Positions 24,414-36,875 of a DNA stretch of 64,000 nucleotides are shown here, piece by piece. The DNA lies in contig JAPMXV010000010.1 of assembly GCA_026936335.1 (NCBI GenBank), forward strand, positions 186,001 to 250,000. Reading direction: 5' to 3'. Each line of letters opens with the position of its first letter. The stretch's first letter is position 1. The position numbers and the translations under genes are program-made. A model generated the notes under the pieces. The model had not been told where the DNA came from and did not search any database. It saw nothing but the letters and a program-made list of their open reading frames with translations. This DNA comes from Mantamonas sphyraenae. Its lineage: Eukaryota > CRuMs > Mantamonadidae.

Positions 24414-27400
24414 TGACGACGATGACGAGGAGGCACTGTCCTTGCTGCGTGTGCCAGGCATGCTGTACAGGTGGGTAGCCTCGCTGCCGTCCAGGTACAG
24501 ATACGGCGATTGGCTGTGTTTCCGTGCAAAGCCCGTGACGTCGGCCTCGTCCAGAGGGACGGCGGCCATGGTGCGTGGCAGCATGCACTGCACCAACACG
24601 TAGTACACCATGTTGATCTTCTGCAAACAGGCCACGCTGGCGTCGCTTGCGTTGGCCAGTGTGGCCATCAATCGCTTGCGCACAGGCTGCACCTGCTCCT
24701 GCACCAGGGCAAACATGTCGTCGTGGCCCACCCGTCCACTGCGCACCTCGGTGGCCATCCAACCACAAAAGTCCCACAGTCGCTCCGATGCCACGTTGCC
24801 ATCCTGTACCAGGGCACACAAGGTTGCCATGCACGTTGCCCTATCCTTCACTGCACTCAGCGAGCAGGCCATTCCTGCGCTGCCCAAGGAGTCACCCGTG
24901 ATGGCCACTGCCACATCGGATGCTGTTGTCGCAGTCGCAGTCGCAGTTGCAGTTGCAGTTGCAGTTGTGCTGCTGCTTCTGTTTGCTGCCATGTTGCTGT
25001 TCTCCTCCTCTTCTTCCTCCCCTTCCACGTGCATCGCTCCGTTGCGCTTGCCAGATGCCGACGCCGACGCCGACGCCGACGTGCGTGTGGTCTTGCGCAC
25101 AGGCAGCTCAAAGGTGAGCTTGTGCTTGGCGTGTAGGTTGGCCATGAGCAGGGAGTTTGGCGAAAGGGCCAACCCGTAGCCCGAGTACGGCGTGGCAATC
25201 ACTCGATTCGGGTTCTGCGACGTCACCAGCGACCCATCCAGGGCCATTGTATACCAATCCAAGCTGCTGAGGCCGCCCGTGAGTCCGCTGACAATGTCGC
25301 CGTGGCCTTCGTGGAGCACACTGACATCCACGTCGCCCGGTGCCCACCTGCTCACGCGGGATCCCTTACCCACCATCAGGAAGCCCTTGTCTGCTTGTGT
25401 CTCTGCACCCACCCAGGCCAGCGAAGTCACGGGCGTGGCATCCTCCTGGGCAATCTGGAAAAAGTGGCGCACATCCACTTTGACCAGAAACTGTGCGCCT
25501 TGCATGGCCTCCACGTTCACCTCCCAAATTTTCACGTCACCATTGGGGGAGCCTGTGACCAGCTTGCAGCTTGTGTCTGCGCCGGATGGGATGAAGCACA
25601 GGTGGGTGCACCAGCCCGTGTGTGCCTGGAAGTTGGCCACCAATTGGAACGGGGTGTTTTCCAGCTGAGGCAGCCATGTCTGCACGTCATCCACACCCAA
25701 CGCATCGCCATCGACGCCGTCGGGTGCACGTGTGCTCACAGAGAAGCGCCGTTCGTCCTGCGGCGGCAGCCACATGGGACAGGCCCACAGGGTGACACGG
25801 CCCTTGGAACCGGCGGCCACAAAGCAAAACGGGCGGCCGTCCAGTTGCAACTCGGCCGAACAGGCCACGGTGAGGTTGCCCTCTGCGTTGTGCTTCGTCA
25901 GACGCAACACATTGACCCTGTTCTTGCTGCTCGAGGAGGAGGAGGAGCTGCTGCTGCTGGCCGCACTCACGTTGGAGTACCGTCGCTTCTTCTTGCTCTT
26001 CTCCTTCTGCTCCTCTGCAAACGACGTCGCCTTTTGCTGCACCGAACTCTCCGCCCCCTTTTCCATCGTCTCTTGGAATCGCACCTCCAGTCGTTCCCGC
26101 TCCCGCTCCGTGTCGGCTCCACCCTCGTCGTTCGTCTCGCGTCCTCGTTTGCGTCCACTTCGTCCACCTCCCATGGTGGTGGTGGTGGTGGTGGTGCTGG
26201 TGCTGGTGCTGGTGGTAGCTGCTGCGTTGTTTGCGCTGGTGTTGTTTCTGCCAGCTGAGGAGGCAGCGGTGGAAGCTGCTGCCCCGCGTGCAGAGGTGGA
26301 CGACGACGACGACACCATCTCCGCCTCCATCTCCTTCATCTTGGTTGCCTTGAGGATGGCAGAAAGAGCATTGTTGACATCCACCTTGCGGTCATCCGGG
26401 GTCAGCAGAAAGTAGGAGCTCCACGACTGAGCATACTGGTTGGCAGTGTAGTAGTCAAGCTGCGACTCGGACAGCACTTCCAAAGGACGCCATTGGCTGG
26501 AATACCGGTTCATGGGCGGCACATACGCCGTCAACTCGCCCATGGTATCACACGCAACAATCAGACCCCTGTGGTGAGGGTGTCACATGGCCACCCGCGT
26601 GAGTGTGTGGTGAGTGTGCGTCAGCATGCCCGTGTCCCCCAAAATCTCTTCATGCGCAGTCCGTTTTTGCCCGTGGCCGTGTGTTGACACACACACTCAG
26701 ACACACAGACACACACACAGATAGACACACAGACACACACCACGTGCGCAAAGTGGCGTCCCATCCCATGCACACGCAACGTACGTGCGACGCGTGGACT
26801 TGAGCACGCGGAAGGAGGCTGGAGAAAACGCAAAGCCGCGAAAGGTGGCTTCTGCCGAGGCCTGTGAGCCGTCGCTGCTGGTCAATCCCAGGCGGGCCAC
26901 CTTGAGCTCAATGGGCGAATTCACGGTAAACTCGTCTGCAAGGCCACAAGCAACACAGGAGCACGCGGCAGGGCAGGTAGGCGGAGGTTGGCAGGTGTCA
27001 GCCTCAGCATCCATCATTCGTCCCCCCTCCCTCACTCTGTTCGTCTCCCCGTGGGTCAAGGCGTACCTGCAGACAGATGCTCCTTGCGATCCAGCGTGAC
27101 CCTATGTGTGTACACATTCTTGAGGGCAAACTCGTGTGCTTGCTGTGTGTTTGTGGGGAAGCGTGAGGTGACGATCACACTTGTCAGCAATCCACAAATC
27201 AAAAAATCCCCGCGCCAGCGTTGCAAGTGGGCCTGTGTACACGGCCCATGGCCATTGACAGGGGCTACGCTGTGGACAGCAGAGAAGGCCTATGGGTCAC
27301 CTACATGAACGTAGATGTGTTGGCTGGTCATGATGGCCAGGCGTCCGTCGGCACTCCATTGGACGGCGTCGGCATAGACGGCAGGAGCGCTGATGCTTGT

Positions 27401-27544
27401 GATCATGCGCAGTGGCTGCAGGTACGTATCGTCGTCACTCCGCGGTGCGCTTGTTGTGCTGCTCTGCACATCCATGTCTGAACTGTCGCCTCTGCTGCTG
27501 CTGCTGCTATGCTGTTCATATCGATGCGACGACACCTCCATCAT
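23343..27544 (-). CDS. Probable TFIIIC 90-kDa-type subunit (GTF3C4-like)
   Basis: Four exons join in phase: 27544-27305, 27142-27067, 26935-26785 and 26568-23343, giving 1,230 residues. ATG 27544 is chosen over 27640, which would overlap the HSF gene. The N-terminal part has WD40-like blades (SADGRLAIMTSQHIYVHV, RGLIVACDTMGELTAYV, VTSLAWVGAE). The C-terminus has a Cys/His module with CAVC, HTCSNRHPVHRC, CVCCHA and CVNCG, matching my memory of the zf-TFIIIC finger that ends TFIIIC90. TFIIIC recruits RNA polymerase III machinery to tRNA genes, and the 90-kDa subunit is a nuclear WD40 protein linked to histone acetylation. Long Ser, Ala, Gln and Thr tracts interrupt it, including a GCAACT-type run at about 24930-24970. 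The alternative is an unrelated WD40/zinc-finger protein. Confidence 0.62.
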
Positions 27545-27601
27545 CACACAGGCTGGTTTGGGTTGCCGCGAACCGCGCCTGTGCAACCACGCACCACAAC
27601 C
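27545..27601. promoter_or_regulatory. 57-bp divergent promoter gap
   Basis: Separates the divergent starts of the TFIIIC-like gene (27544, minus) and the HSF-type gene (27602, plus). Too short for separate promoters, so the two are likely expressed from a shared bidirectional region. No TATA box is seen. Confidence 0.4.
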
Positions 27602-29427
27602 ATGACGAGTCGTGCGTCCAGCTTCTCCTTGGCTGCCCACGAGTTTAGCAGCAGTGTCAACACGCAGGGAAGCGTATCTTCCTCACAGGACATGTTGCTG
27701 GACGAACCCGACGAGGATGTGCGTAGGCTGCGTGCCGCCGCCGAAGCCCAACAGGCGGCGGCCAGGCAGGCCCAAGGCGCTGTGCCCAAAGGTGCCTCCT
27801 TCCACAACGATGACCTGGAGGACCTTGGCGTGGCCAGCACCCTCATGAATCTCAAGCGGACGCCGAGCAACATCAGCAACAGCAGCCAGACGCAGAACGA
27901 ATCGGCCCTTGCCGTCGTGCAGCAGATAGCACACATGCGTGCCCAGGAGAGGCATCTGGTGTCCCCCAATGGCCTCCTGGGCACAGATGGTAGTGACAGA
28001 GACGACGACCTCGACGACGAGTTTGGTGACATGCCTCTGTCGCAGGAAACAGAGCCTGCAGAGCAGGATGTGCACGAACTCAACACAAGCACTCGAAGCA
28101 CAGCCAGCTCCAGGCGCAACCAAGGCATGCGTGGCCTGCCTCCACGCAACCCCAGCAAGCGCAAACACTCCTCCACAGATGCACTCACCGTCATGGCTCT
28201 GCAGTCCCACAACATGATCCAGCAGCAGTCGGCGGCCGCTGCCTCCAGCGACTCATTTGCCGGGAACTCAGCCAAGCGCCAACGAGTCGACTCCTCCAGC
28301 ATGCCCAGCTCGCCCGGCTCCACCCGCTCGCTTCGCACACGCAAGAACGCGGCATCGTCATCCAACCAGCCCACTCCGTCGCGCTGGACCAACGAGTCTG
28401 ACCTGCCTCGGCCCAAACGCGGGCCGAAAAAGGTGAGTGAAAGACGCGCCAAAAGAGAGGTCTCAGGAACTGTCCACCTCGCCACTCGTGGCGCCCTGCA
28501 CACGCACACACACACATCACACCCCTGTACCACCTCCCATTGTGCTCACACACCTCATGCGCACCTACAACACACACCACACACACACAGGGTGGACACA
28601 CAGCCATCTCGTTCCCGCTGCGCTTGTGGGATGCGGTGACCACCCTGCCCAACTCTGTCGTCGAGTGGGTCCTCGACGGCATGGCTTTCACAGTATACGA
28701 CTATCAGGAGCTGTGCGCACAGATCGGACCCATGCAGATCGACTCGTTGCAGTCGGACCTGCGCAAACACAAGTTTCGCCGAGTGAAAATGGACACCCGC
28801 AGCAGCGTGCACGCCTGGAGCCACGAGTTTTTTGTACAGCGCGACCGCGAACTTGCCTCCCAGATACGCCGCAAGCCAAAGAACTCCAGGAAGGGCAAGG
28901 GCAGCAATGCAGGCGGCGCAAACGCAAACGCACGCCCAGCCACCGATCGTCGCGGCCACGGCCAGCAGATCGACCTCACTGCAGACTCCCACGATTGGGT
29001 ACACTCCTTGCGCACCGCACTTCTCAAAGGTAAGATCGAGAAGCTGCCCTGGGACCAGGTACCCTCCACGCAACGACTGCCCGTCTTTCAAAGCCTCTGG
29101 GCAGCCTACACAGAGAACGAGCGCCTTGCCGTGCAACAGTACATCACTGCTATGCGCTTGGGTGAATACATGGCCTCCTCCTCCTCCGCTGGGGCCATCG
29201 TTGCAGCTGCCACAGCCACGTCGGCTGCACAGCCCACCACCAACGACGACGACGACGACCTCGACGACGACACTGATGTTGAGGATGAACAAGCACAGCC
29301 ACCCAGCAAGATTGAGCCAGAGATCTCGCCAGAGCTGCAAGCAGACGAGGTCCTGTCGCAGTCGACAGCGGAACCGCTCTCGCAGGGGTCAACTTCTCCA
29401 AGAAAGGCAGGACGCAGGAGGGGATGA
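27602..29427 (+). CDS. HSF-type DNA-binding transcription factor
   Basis: Two exons, 27602-28432 and 28591-29427, joined in phase 0 by a GTGAGT...CACACAG intron rich in CA repeats; 555 residues. Exon 2 opens with the winged helix of heat-shock factors: FPLRLWDAV, VVEWVLDGMAFTVYDYQEL, then the recognition-helix region (MQIDSLQSDLRKHKFRRVK) and the closing WSHEFFVQRDRELASQIRRK, which parallels the HSF 'F.RG..ELL..IRRK' ending. The rest is Ser, Asn and Gln-rich with basic stretches (KRPR-type: SAKRQRVDSS, PRPKRGPKK) usable as nuclear signals, and an acidic tail that could activate transcription. It lacks an obvious HR-A/B coiled coil, so binding as a trimer is doubtful. It probably binds DNA in the nucleus; its targets are unknown. 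The stop is 28 bp from the USP40-like stop. Confidence 0.78.
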
Positions 29428-29455
29428 GACAAATCCGGAACTTTCCATACATTCT

Positions 29456-32400
29456 TCACATTCCAAACTCGTCGTCATCCATGCCAATGTCGATGTGCAC
29501 TCCGCCTCCGTCGTTGCCTGCGTGCGACACAGCCCCGGCGTCAAAGAACCACGAGTCGTCCACACCCTTGACCTTGGGCTTGCGCGGTACGCCTGCACAC
29601 TCCTCGTCGGCTGTGAAGCGGTCCTCGTTTTCGGGGTCCTCGTCCAACACCTTGATCACAATGATGTCGCCGCTCTTCAGCGTCATATCGTTCTTGCGCA
29701 GGTTCTTCCAGTCGTCCAACCCCTTCGGAGTCTGGTTCTTGTTCTTGCCCTTGCCCTTCTTGCCCTTCTTGCCCTTCTTTCCTTTGTCGTCTCCGCCATC
29801 CGTGTTGCTCTCCTCCTTCTTGCCGTCTTCCTCGGCCTTTTCTGCCTTGGCCAACTTCTCCTCCTCCAGGCGCTTCTCTGCCTCCACCACACTCTGTGGC
29901 TTGCTGCCCTCCTGCACCAGCATCCACAGGTCGTTGTAGTGGAAGTACTTGTACAGCTCCATGTTGCTCTTGGCAATGCCCGTCTGTTTGCTCACGGCCT
30001 CGTACACGTCGTCCGCAAGCACAGTCTTGCCAGTCACCACCACCTCGCCCACTTCGCTGAACGACTTGGTCTCTGCGTTGCGCTTGTACACAAACATCAC
30101 CACGTCGTTGGGTCCCACCGTGTCAGGCTCGTCCAGCACCTGCACCACGACGTTCGAGTTGGCTCCCAGACCCTGCTTCTTCAGCGCCTGGTCATCCTTT
30201 GTCATGATGCGTGTGCCCTGCCACACACGCAGGTACATCGGGTTCAGCGCCTGCACAACCCCGCGGAACTCGTTCAGAATCGCAGCCTTCAGCTCCACCA
30301 GCTTCGAAAACTTGCTGATCGGCACCTCTCCCAGCATCCTTGCATATGCCTGGTGTGCAAGCAGGTCGTACGGCGGATCCGCTCGGTTCTTGAACACGGT
30401 CGGCGAGTAGATCTGGTACGGCTCCAGATCCAGATACTCGTCCACCGTCTTGCGTGTGTCTTCTTCCTCCCCCGACGCAAGCTTGCGTGCCAACTCGGCG
30501 TCCCCATCTGTGTTGGGTGTCTCATCTGCGCCGGCGCCCTCAGCCTGTGCCTCGGTCTGCGCCTCACCCTGCGCCTCACCCTGTGCTTCACCCTGTGCCT
30601 CGGCTCCGTCTTCCAGCTGGCCAATCATGGCCGGGTCGTCCGCACCCAGCAGGTTCTCCGTGCCCACCGCAGCGTTGCTCTGTTCGATGCTCCAGCGCTG
30701 ACGCCAGGCCTCGCAGATGTCGTGGATCTCGGCCGTGGCCTCGGCAGGCGGCATCCAGTGGTACAACACCACGCCCACCTCAATCTCGCCTTTCACAGGC
30801 ACACGCCCTTCCTCCACGTACACACACTCGTTGTCGTAGATCTCACACTGCTCCAGCGTCTTCTCCTCCATCTCTTCGTCAAAGATCGCGCCGGGCTCTT
30901 GCAAAAAGTTGGTGCGACGCACGCGGTACGTACGCCACTTTTCTGCCTCTGCAAACTCCACACACTCTGCCTTGAGCTTTGCCAGCGTGTTGTTCTTGCG
31001 CGTCTGGATCTGGTACACCATCCCGTTGGCCTCACCAGCCTCCTCCTCCGTTTCGTCAGCCATGTGGAAGACAAAACGGATGCAGATCTGCGATTCCGCG
31101 TCGTCCAGCTCCACAATCAGACGTGCCATGTCACCCACCCCACAGCCCACCAGGCTGCGGTTGTCCTCCGGGTCAAACATGGCGCCTGCGGTCGACCCCT
31201 CGCCCAGCACCCAGCGCAGCACCATCATGTCCAGAGGCGCCTCGGCAAGCGAAGGCACTGTGGTCACCACCGCTGCCTTGAGGTCGTTCTGAGACCAGTC
31301 CTTCTGCGCCTCAATCACGTACTCCTTCGGCTCTTCTTGGCCCTCCTCCAGCGGGTTGATGCCGTCCAGAATCACCACGCTCATCATGTTCTCCAGCTTG
31401 TCCCACTCGGCAATGGCCAGCGACTCGGGACGGTCCACCGTGCCAACCAGCTTCTCCACCGTCACCAGCTCCGGGTACGTGGCCGACAGCATCTGGTCGT
31501 CGTTCTTGAAGGGCCTGCAGCTGGTGCGCGTGGCCACGGCACACAAGCATCTCCTCGGGTGCCAGGCCCGTCACCTCCATCAGCGCTGCCTTGAGGTCAA
31601 ACACAGACTTGGATTCCAGCAGCTTCACCTGGAACTCCATCGGCTCCACACCCTCCAGCTGGAAGAACTTGACCGTGATGTCCAGCTCCTCGTCGACAAA
31701 CTCCACCTCGTCGCCCTTCCACACCAGCAGGTGTGCGCCGTCGCTGATGTCTGCCTCCTTCAGCGTCTTGTGCTTCGATGCGTCGACGTGCGTCAACATG
31801 TGCACCTTTTCGTAGTCCGTGTTGACCTCGTCCAGGCGCACCTCGCGGCCCAACTCTGCAAGTTCCGGCTGTCGCTCCTGCAGGATGGCGTTCACTTCGT
31901 CCAGAAAGTCCTCCAATGGGCCCTCCCTGTCCGTGGTGATCTTGAACACGCGCGGGTCCTCGTCCTCGTCCAGCTGTTCAAACCCCTCCACAGGAAGCGG
32001 CTCCGTGTACAGCTTGCCATGGCGGAAGTCGAAGCGCGACAACAGAAACAGCTTGACCGTAATCTGTCGCTGTTGGATCTCCCACTCTTCGCGGTCCTTG
32101 CGGATCTGCTCGTTCAGGCCGTCCACCCACTGCTGCAGCTCTGCTGGCATCTCCGGATGGCACGGGTCCACATCCCACAGCGACGTGTGTCGGTACACAA
32201 GCATGGCTGCGTTCTCGCCCATGTTGTTGCCGCCGTACTGCTTTGCCACATGCTCCGTGGGAATCGGCGTCACCGAGCTGTCGTTGAAATCGTACCACTT
32301 GCTCTCAAGGATGCGCTTCATGATCGGATTGTCGGGCAGCTGTGCCTTGGCCTCCTCCTTGTTGTTGTTGCTGGTGTCCTTGTCCCCCTCGGTCACCGCC

Positions 32401-34572
32401 TTTGCCTTGCCCTTGTCCTCGCTGGTGCTTCCCTCCTCGGCGTCTCCTTCCGACGCAGCAGCCTCTCCGTCGTTCTCCTTGTCCTCTTCCTTGTCCTCTG
32501 CCTCCTCATCCTCATCCACAGGCACCTTGTGCACGCCGGTGCCCGACGTGTCGCGGATGTAGGCGTGGTAGTGGCCTCCGCCTGCGCCTCCGCTGTGGAT
32601 GACCACAGCAAAGAGGTCGTACAAGTGCTCGCTGTCCACGTTGAAGTCACTCTGCTTCAGTGGCGGAATCTCCTCCTTCTTCTTCTTGTCGTCCGCCCCC
32701 TTGCCCTGGCGTTCCAATCGCTTGCGTTCTTGTTTCTCCCTGCGCAGACGACGCTTCTCCTTCTTGGACAGCTTCTTCTTGCCCTCTCCCTCTCCCTCTC
32801 CCTCTCCCTCTCCCTGCTCCTTATCATCCTCATCGTCATCCTCACCGTCGACGTCGTCCTCGTTGTCGCCTTCATCCTCCTTGTCCTTGTCCTTGTCCTT
32901 GTCCTCGGAGGACGGCCCATTGTTGGTGGCGCTCTCCTCCTGCGCAGCCTCCTCCGGGTTGGCCTCTGCAGCAGCGGCGGCCGCAGCTCGCTCTTCCTCC
33001 TCCTTGGCCATCTTGGCCAGCCACTCCTGCTTGCGTGCCTCCCGCTCGTCGATGCGCTTGTGCACACCGGCGGTCAGGTACGGCTCCATGTCCAGCACCA
33101 GCGGAAAGGCAAACTTGGTGTTGATCTTGAAGCGTGTGCCGCTGGCCATGTCCCAGCCCAAACGGCCCGGGTTGATGGTCAGGATGGGCGGCAGCGACTG
33201 GAAGCTGTACCCCATGCGAGCCGTTGTCTTTTCGCCACACACGTCGCACGAGTATGCCTCGTCGCCCTCCAGCATGGCATACTCTGTGTAACCCTGCAGA
33301 CCAATCTCCAGCGTCTTGCGACCCTCCACGTGGATCGTCACGTCCTGGAACGTCTCTTGGCGCTCGTGCGTGGTCATGCACTTGGTGCACGTCAGCTCGT
33401 GCAGCTGCGTGCCTTCGTACAGTTTCGGAATGAAATCCACCTGCTCTGTGCCACGCAGCGACCTGCACAGAAGTGGCGGTGGAGTGTGAGTGGAAAAAGG
33501 GAGAGAGAGGGGGGGGGGGAAAGGGGGAGAGCCGGGGGGTGCACACTTTGTGCTGATTGATCATCTCTCGTGTTTGTCCCTTTACCTGTGCATGGCGTCA
33601 AACAGCACGCGGTTCAGCTCGGTGATATCCTGCTGCTGGCTCACTTGGTTGTTCTGCAAGCGATGTGGCGATGCATATGCGCGTGCATGCGTGTGTGTGC
33701 GCGTGTGTCAGTTGGTGTTGGTGTGTGCGGCAGAGAGGGGAATTCGCGGCCCAGTCTCACCTTCCAGCCAAAGCTCTCTGTCAGCTTGGTTGTGGACACT
33801 GCCTCGACGTCGTAGCCCTGCATCATGGCAAACAACTGACGCATGCGGATCGGCACGCGTCGCACAATCTTCTTGGGCCTGCAACGTGTGCACGGGAGCC
33901 AAAAAAAGGTCAAGGAGGGCGGTGTGTCAGCTTTGGGTTTGTGTCCTTGGGTTTCGCGCTGCCCTCACGGCTGCACCAACATGATAGTGTGTACATGCAC
34001 ACACGCACAGACACACAGAGACAAAAGCACACACACACACAAAGGGCTGTCTTGCACACTCTCACGTCCAACCTACTTGTCGCCAGCGGCGGCTTCCTCG
34101 GCCTCCATCTTGGCCACCTGTGCCTCGATCTCTTCGCTGGCACCCCAAACGAAATCCATCACCTTCTCGTCGTCCTCGGTTTCATTGTCGCACAGATGCA
34201 TGCGGCAGTGAGCTGCTTCTCCTCAAAGCCCATGGGGCCCATCTGGGCAAGCAGACGGCCCACAATTCCCGTGAAATCGGGTGGGCTCTCGCCTGCGTCT
34301 TCGCTCTCCTCTCCGCGTGCCTCCTTCTCGTCCTCTGCCATCAGCGTGGCCGTGCCCAGCACTTCGTCGTCCATCTGGTACATGGCCAGGCGGAACTCGG
34401 GTGTCAGGTACATGGCCTGCAGCAGCGAGTTGAGGTAGCAGGTGGAGCCTTGGTTCAGCAGGCCCGCAAGGCCCACCTCCCCACGCTCGTCCGTGGGTGC
34501 ACGGTTGAACGAGCCAAATCCACCGCCTCCCGACGACGTGTCAAAGCCAAACAACGCTCCCAAATCACTCAT
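29456..34572 (-). CDS. Ubiquitin-specific protease, USP40-like
   Basis: Exons 34572-34077, 33878-33761, 33653-33586 and 33462-29456 join at matching phases with GTAGGT, GTGAGA, GTAAAG donors and GCAG acceptors; about 1,560 residues. The catalytic Cys is in GLLNQGSTCYLNSLLQAM. STTKLTESFGWK and the QQQDITELNRVLFDAMHRSL box follow, then a Cys pair (CTKC, CDVCG) for the finger, and the His box GGGHYHAYIRD. 'TYLTPEFR...SFGW...DITELNR' is characteristic of USP40 rather than USP7 or USP47. A 250-residue insert of acidic and Lys-rich repeats (about 32350-33010) splits the catalytic core. The C-terminal half has several ubiquitin-like folds, as in USP40. Two frame breaks, near 34200 and 31540, have no usable donor and look like single-base sequence errors. 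Confidence 0.82.
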
Positions 34573-34726
34573 GTTTCTTTCAACGGGTTGGTTGTGGGTC
34601 TTGGTGGGCGAACAAGCGCACCACCGGCTCTTCATCATCATCATCATCATCACCATCATCGTCACCGTCCACACTCCCTCTCTCTGTCATGCATCAGCAT
34701 CAGCATCAGCGTCAACATCACACTCT

Positions 34727-36087
34727 TCACTCCACTTCCTCCGGGTTGAGTCCGGTGGACACCTCCTCAGCCAGACCGGCATCACCCTCGCTGGTGGCAA
34801 CGTCGTCGGCAGCGGCGGCGGTAGTGGTGGCAGTGGCCTCGGCGGCAGCCGTCACCTCGTCCACCTGAGCCTCCTTCTCAGCCTGGGCCTTGGCCTTGGC
34901 TTCGGCTTCAGCCTTCTCCTTGAGAGCCTTGGCCTCGGCCTCTGCAGCAGCACGCAGGGTGCTGGCCTCCTCGTTGACCATGGTAGCCAGCGAACGGGCT
35001 GCCATGAGCATGTCGCCATAGGTTTTCGCCACCTCGGCGGCATCCCACTCGTCCTGGCCGCCCAGCTGCTTGCTCTGCTCCAGGCCGCGCACGTTGACAA
35101 AGCGAGCCACGGTGGAAAAGTTCACCGTCGCCGGCTCCACATCACCCGCCAGTGCCGTGGTGCTGCTTGCTCCGGCCTCGTCCACGCTGTTGGTGTCCTC
35201 GGCACCGGCGCCTGCACCTGCACCTGCACCTGCAGCCTTGTTGGCTGCACGTCCGCGTCGCTCGCGGTGGCGAATGACGTCGCGCTGGACGTACTCCACA
35301 GCCGCACCCTGGTGTTCCATGACCAGGTGGGTGTGACGACGGCGTGCGCCGATGTACGACATGTGACGCGGCAGGCGGGGAAGCACCAGGTCGCCCGTGG
35401 CCTTGCTCAGCTTGATGCCCTGGGCCACGTTCACCACCTGCTGCGGCACAAAGCCCGTGGATGCCGCACGCACGCCCAAGCGCAGGTCGCTGCCAGAGCC
35501 CCACTGCAGGTAGTCCTCCGTGTGCACGTACTGCTGGAACGAACGGATGGAGTGCACCTTGAGGGGCGCAAACTCCTCCTCCTCCTCACCCTCGGCGTCT
35601 GCCTCCAGGTACAGGTTGAAGTGACGGTTCACAGGCTCGCCACGGCCGCGCTTCAGCATCAGATGGACGTTGTAGCGCTCCACCTTGTCTGCATCAAAGA
35701 CGGTGGACTTGACCACGCCGCCTTCAAACTCGTCCACGCCCTCGGCAAACTCGTACTTCAGTTCGCCCTTGTTCACCATGGCCACCACGTCCGCCAGCGT
35801 GTGCTCCTCCTCCGACACCTTCTTGGGCACGTCGTAGAAGAACAGCAGGCCAAACTGAGCCAGCACTTCCGTCGAAAACGACTGTGCCGTCGGCGGGCCT
35901 CGCGGCGGCTTGGGACGAGCCCCCGTCGCAGCAGAGGTCGACGTCGTCGACTGGCTTGCGCTGTCGTCGTTGTCGTTGTCGTTGTCGTCATTGTTGTCGT
36001 CATCATTGTCGTCGTTGTCCTCCTCGCCATCGGCGTTGTCGTTGTCCTCTCTCCTCCTCGGCCTTCTTCTCGTCCGCGGCTGCGTCA

Positions 36088-36118
<31 letters not shown>

Positions 36119-36841
36119 CGGCTGCTGCGGTCTTCCTGGCCTCGAGGGCTGCCAGACGCTCGGTCTCGGCCTGGAGCTTGGCGGCGACGTCGGTGTCGAC
36201 GGCATCCATCTGGGCCTTGAGGGCCAGCAGGGCGTTGGTGATCTTCTCCACGCGAGTGGCACCGTCCACGTTGGCAATGCTGGTCACGGTCAGCTTGGCC
36301 TCGTCGTCCACAGAGTAGCCTTCGCGCTCAAACTCCGTTTTGGGTTCGTAGGGCTTGAGCACGTAGCAACGGCGTGCGTAAGGCAGCTGCAAGTGGCGTG
36401 CGCTCACCTGCTCGAAACGAACCAGCTCATCGCCCTTCAGATCACCGTCCAGAAGGAGGAACTTGGAGGCGTCGATGGAAGCCTGCACCTGGTTGGCAGC
36501 CGCCTCGACGTTGTCCTTGGAGCCCTCCAGCTTGAGCAAGCAGGTGCCACGGTCGAAGCGCATCATGGCACGCACGCCCGTGCTCTTCTCCAGCTCCGCC
36601 AGCTTCTCGCCGTTGAAGCCATACACCACACCGATGCTGTGGTCAGGCACATACAGCGAGCGACGGCCCTGCTGCCAGTCACGCTCAGCTGCCTTCTTGC
36701 TCTTGGCATCGTTCTTTCCGCTGCTGCTGCTGCTGTTGTTGTTGTTGTTGTTGTTGGCAGCCTTGCCCTTGCCTGTGTTGTTGTTGTTGTTGTTGTTGTT
36801 GCTGGCGTTCTTGCCCTTTCCTGTGCTGCCCTTCTTGCCAC

Positions 36842-36875
<34 letters not shown>

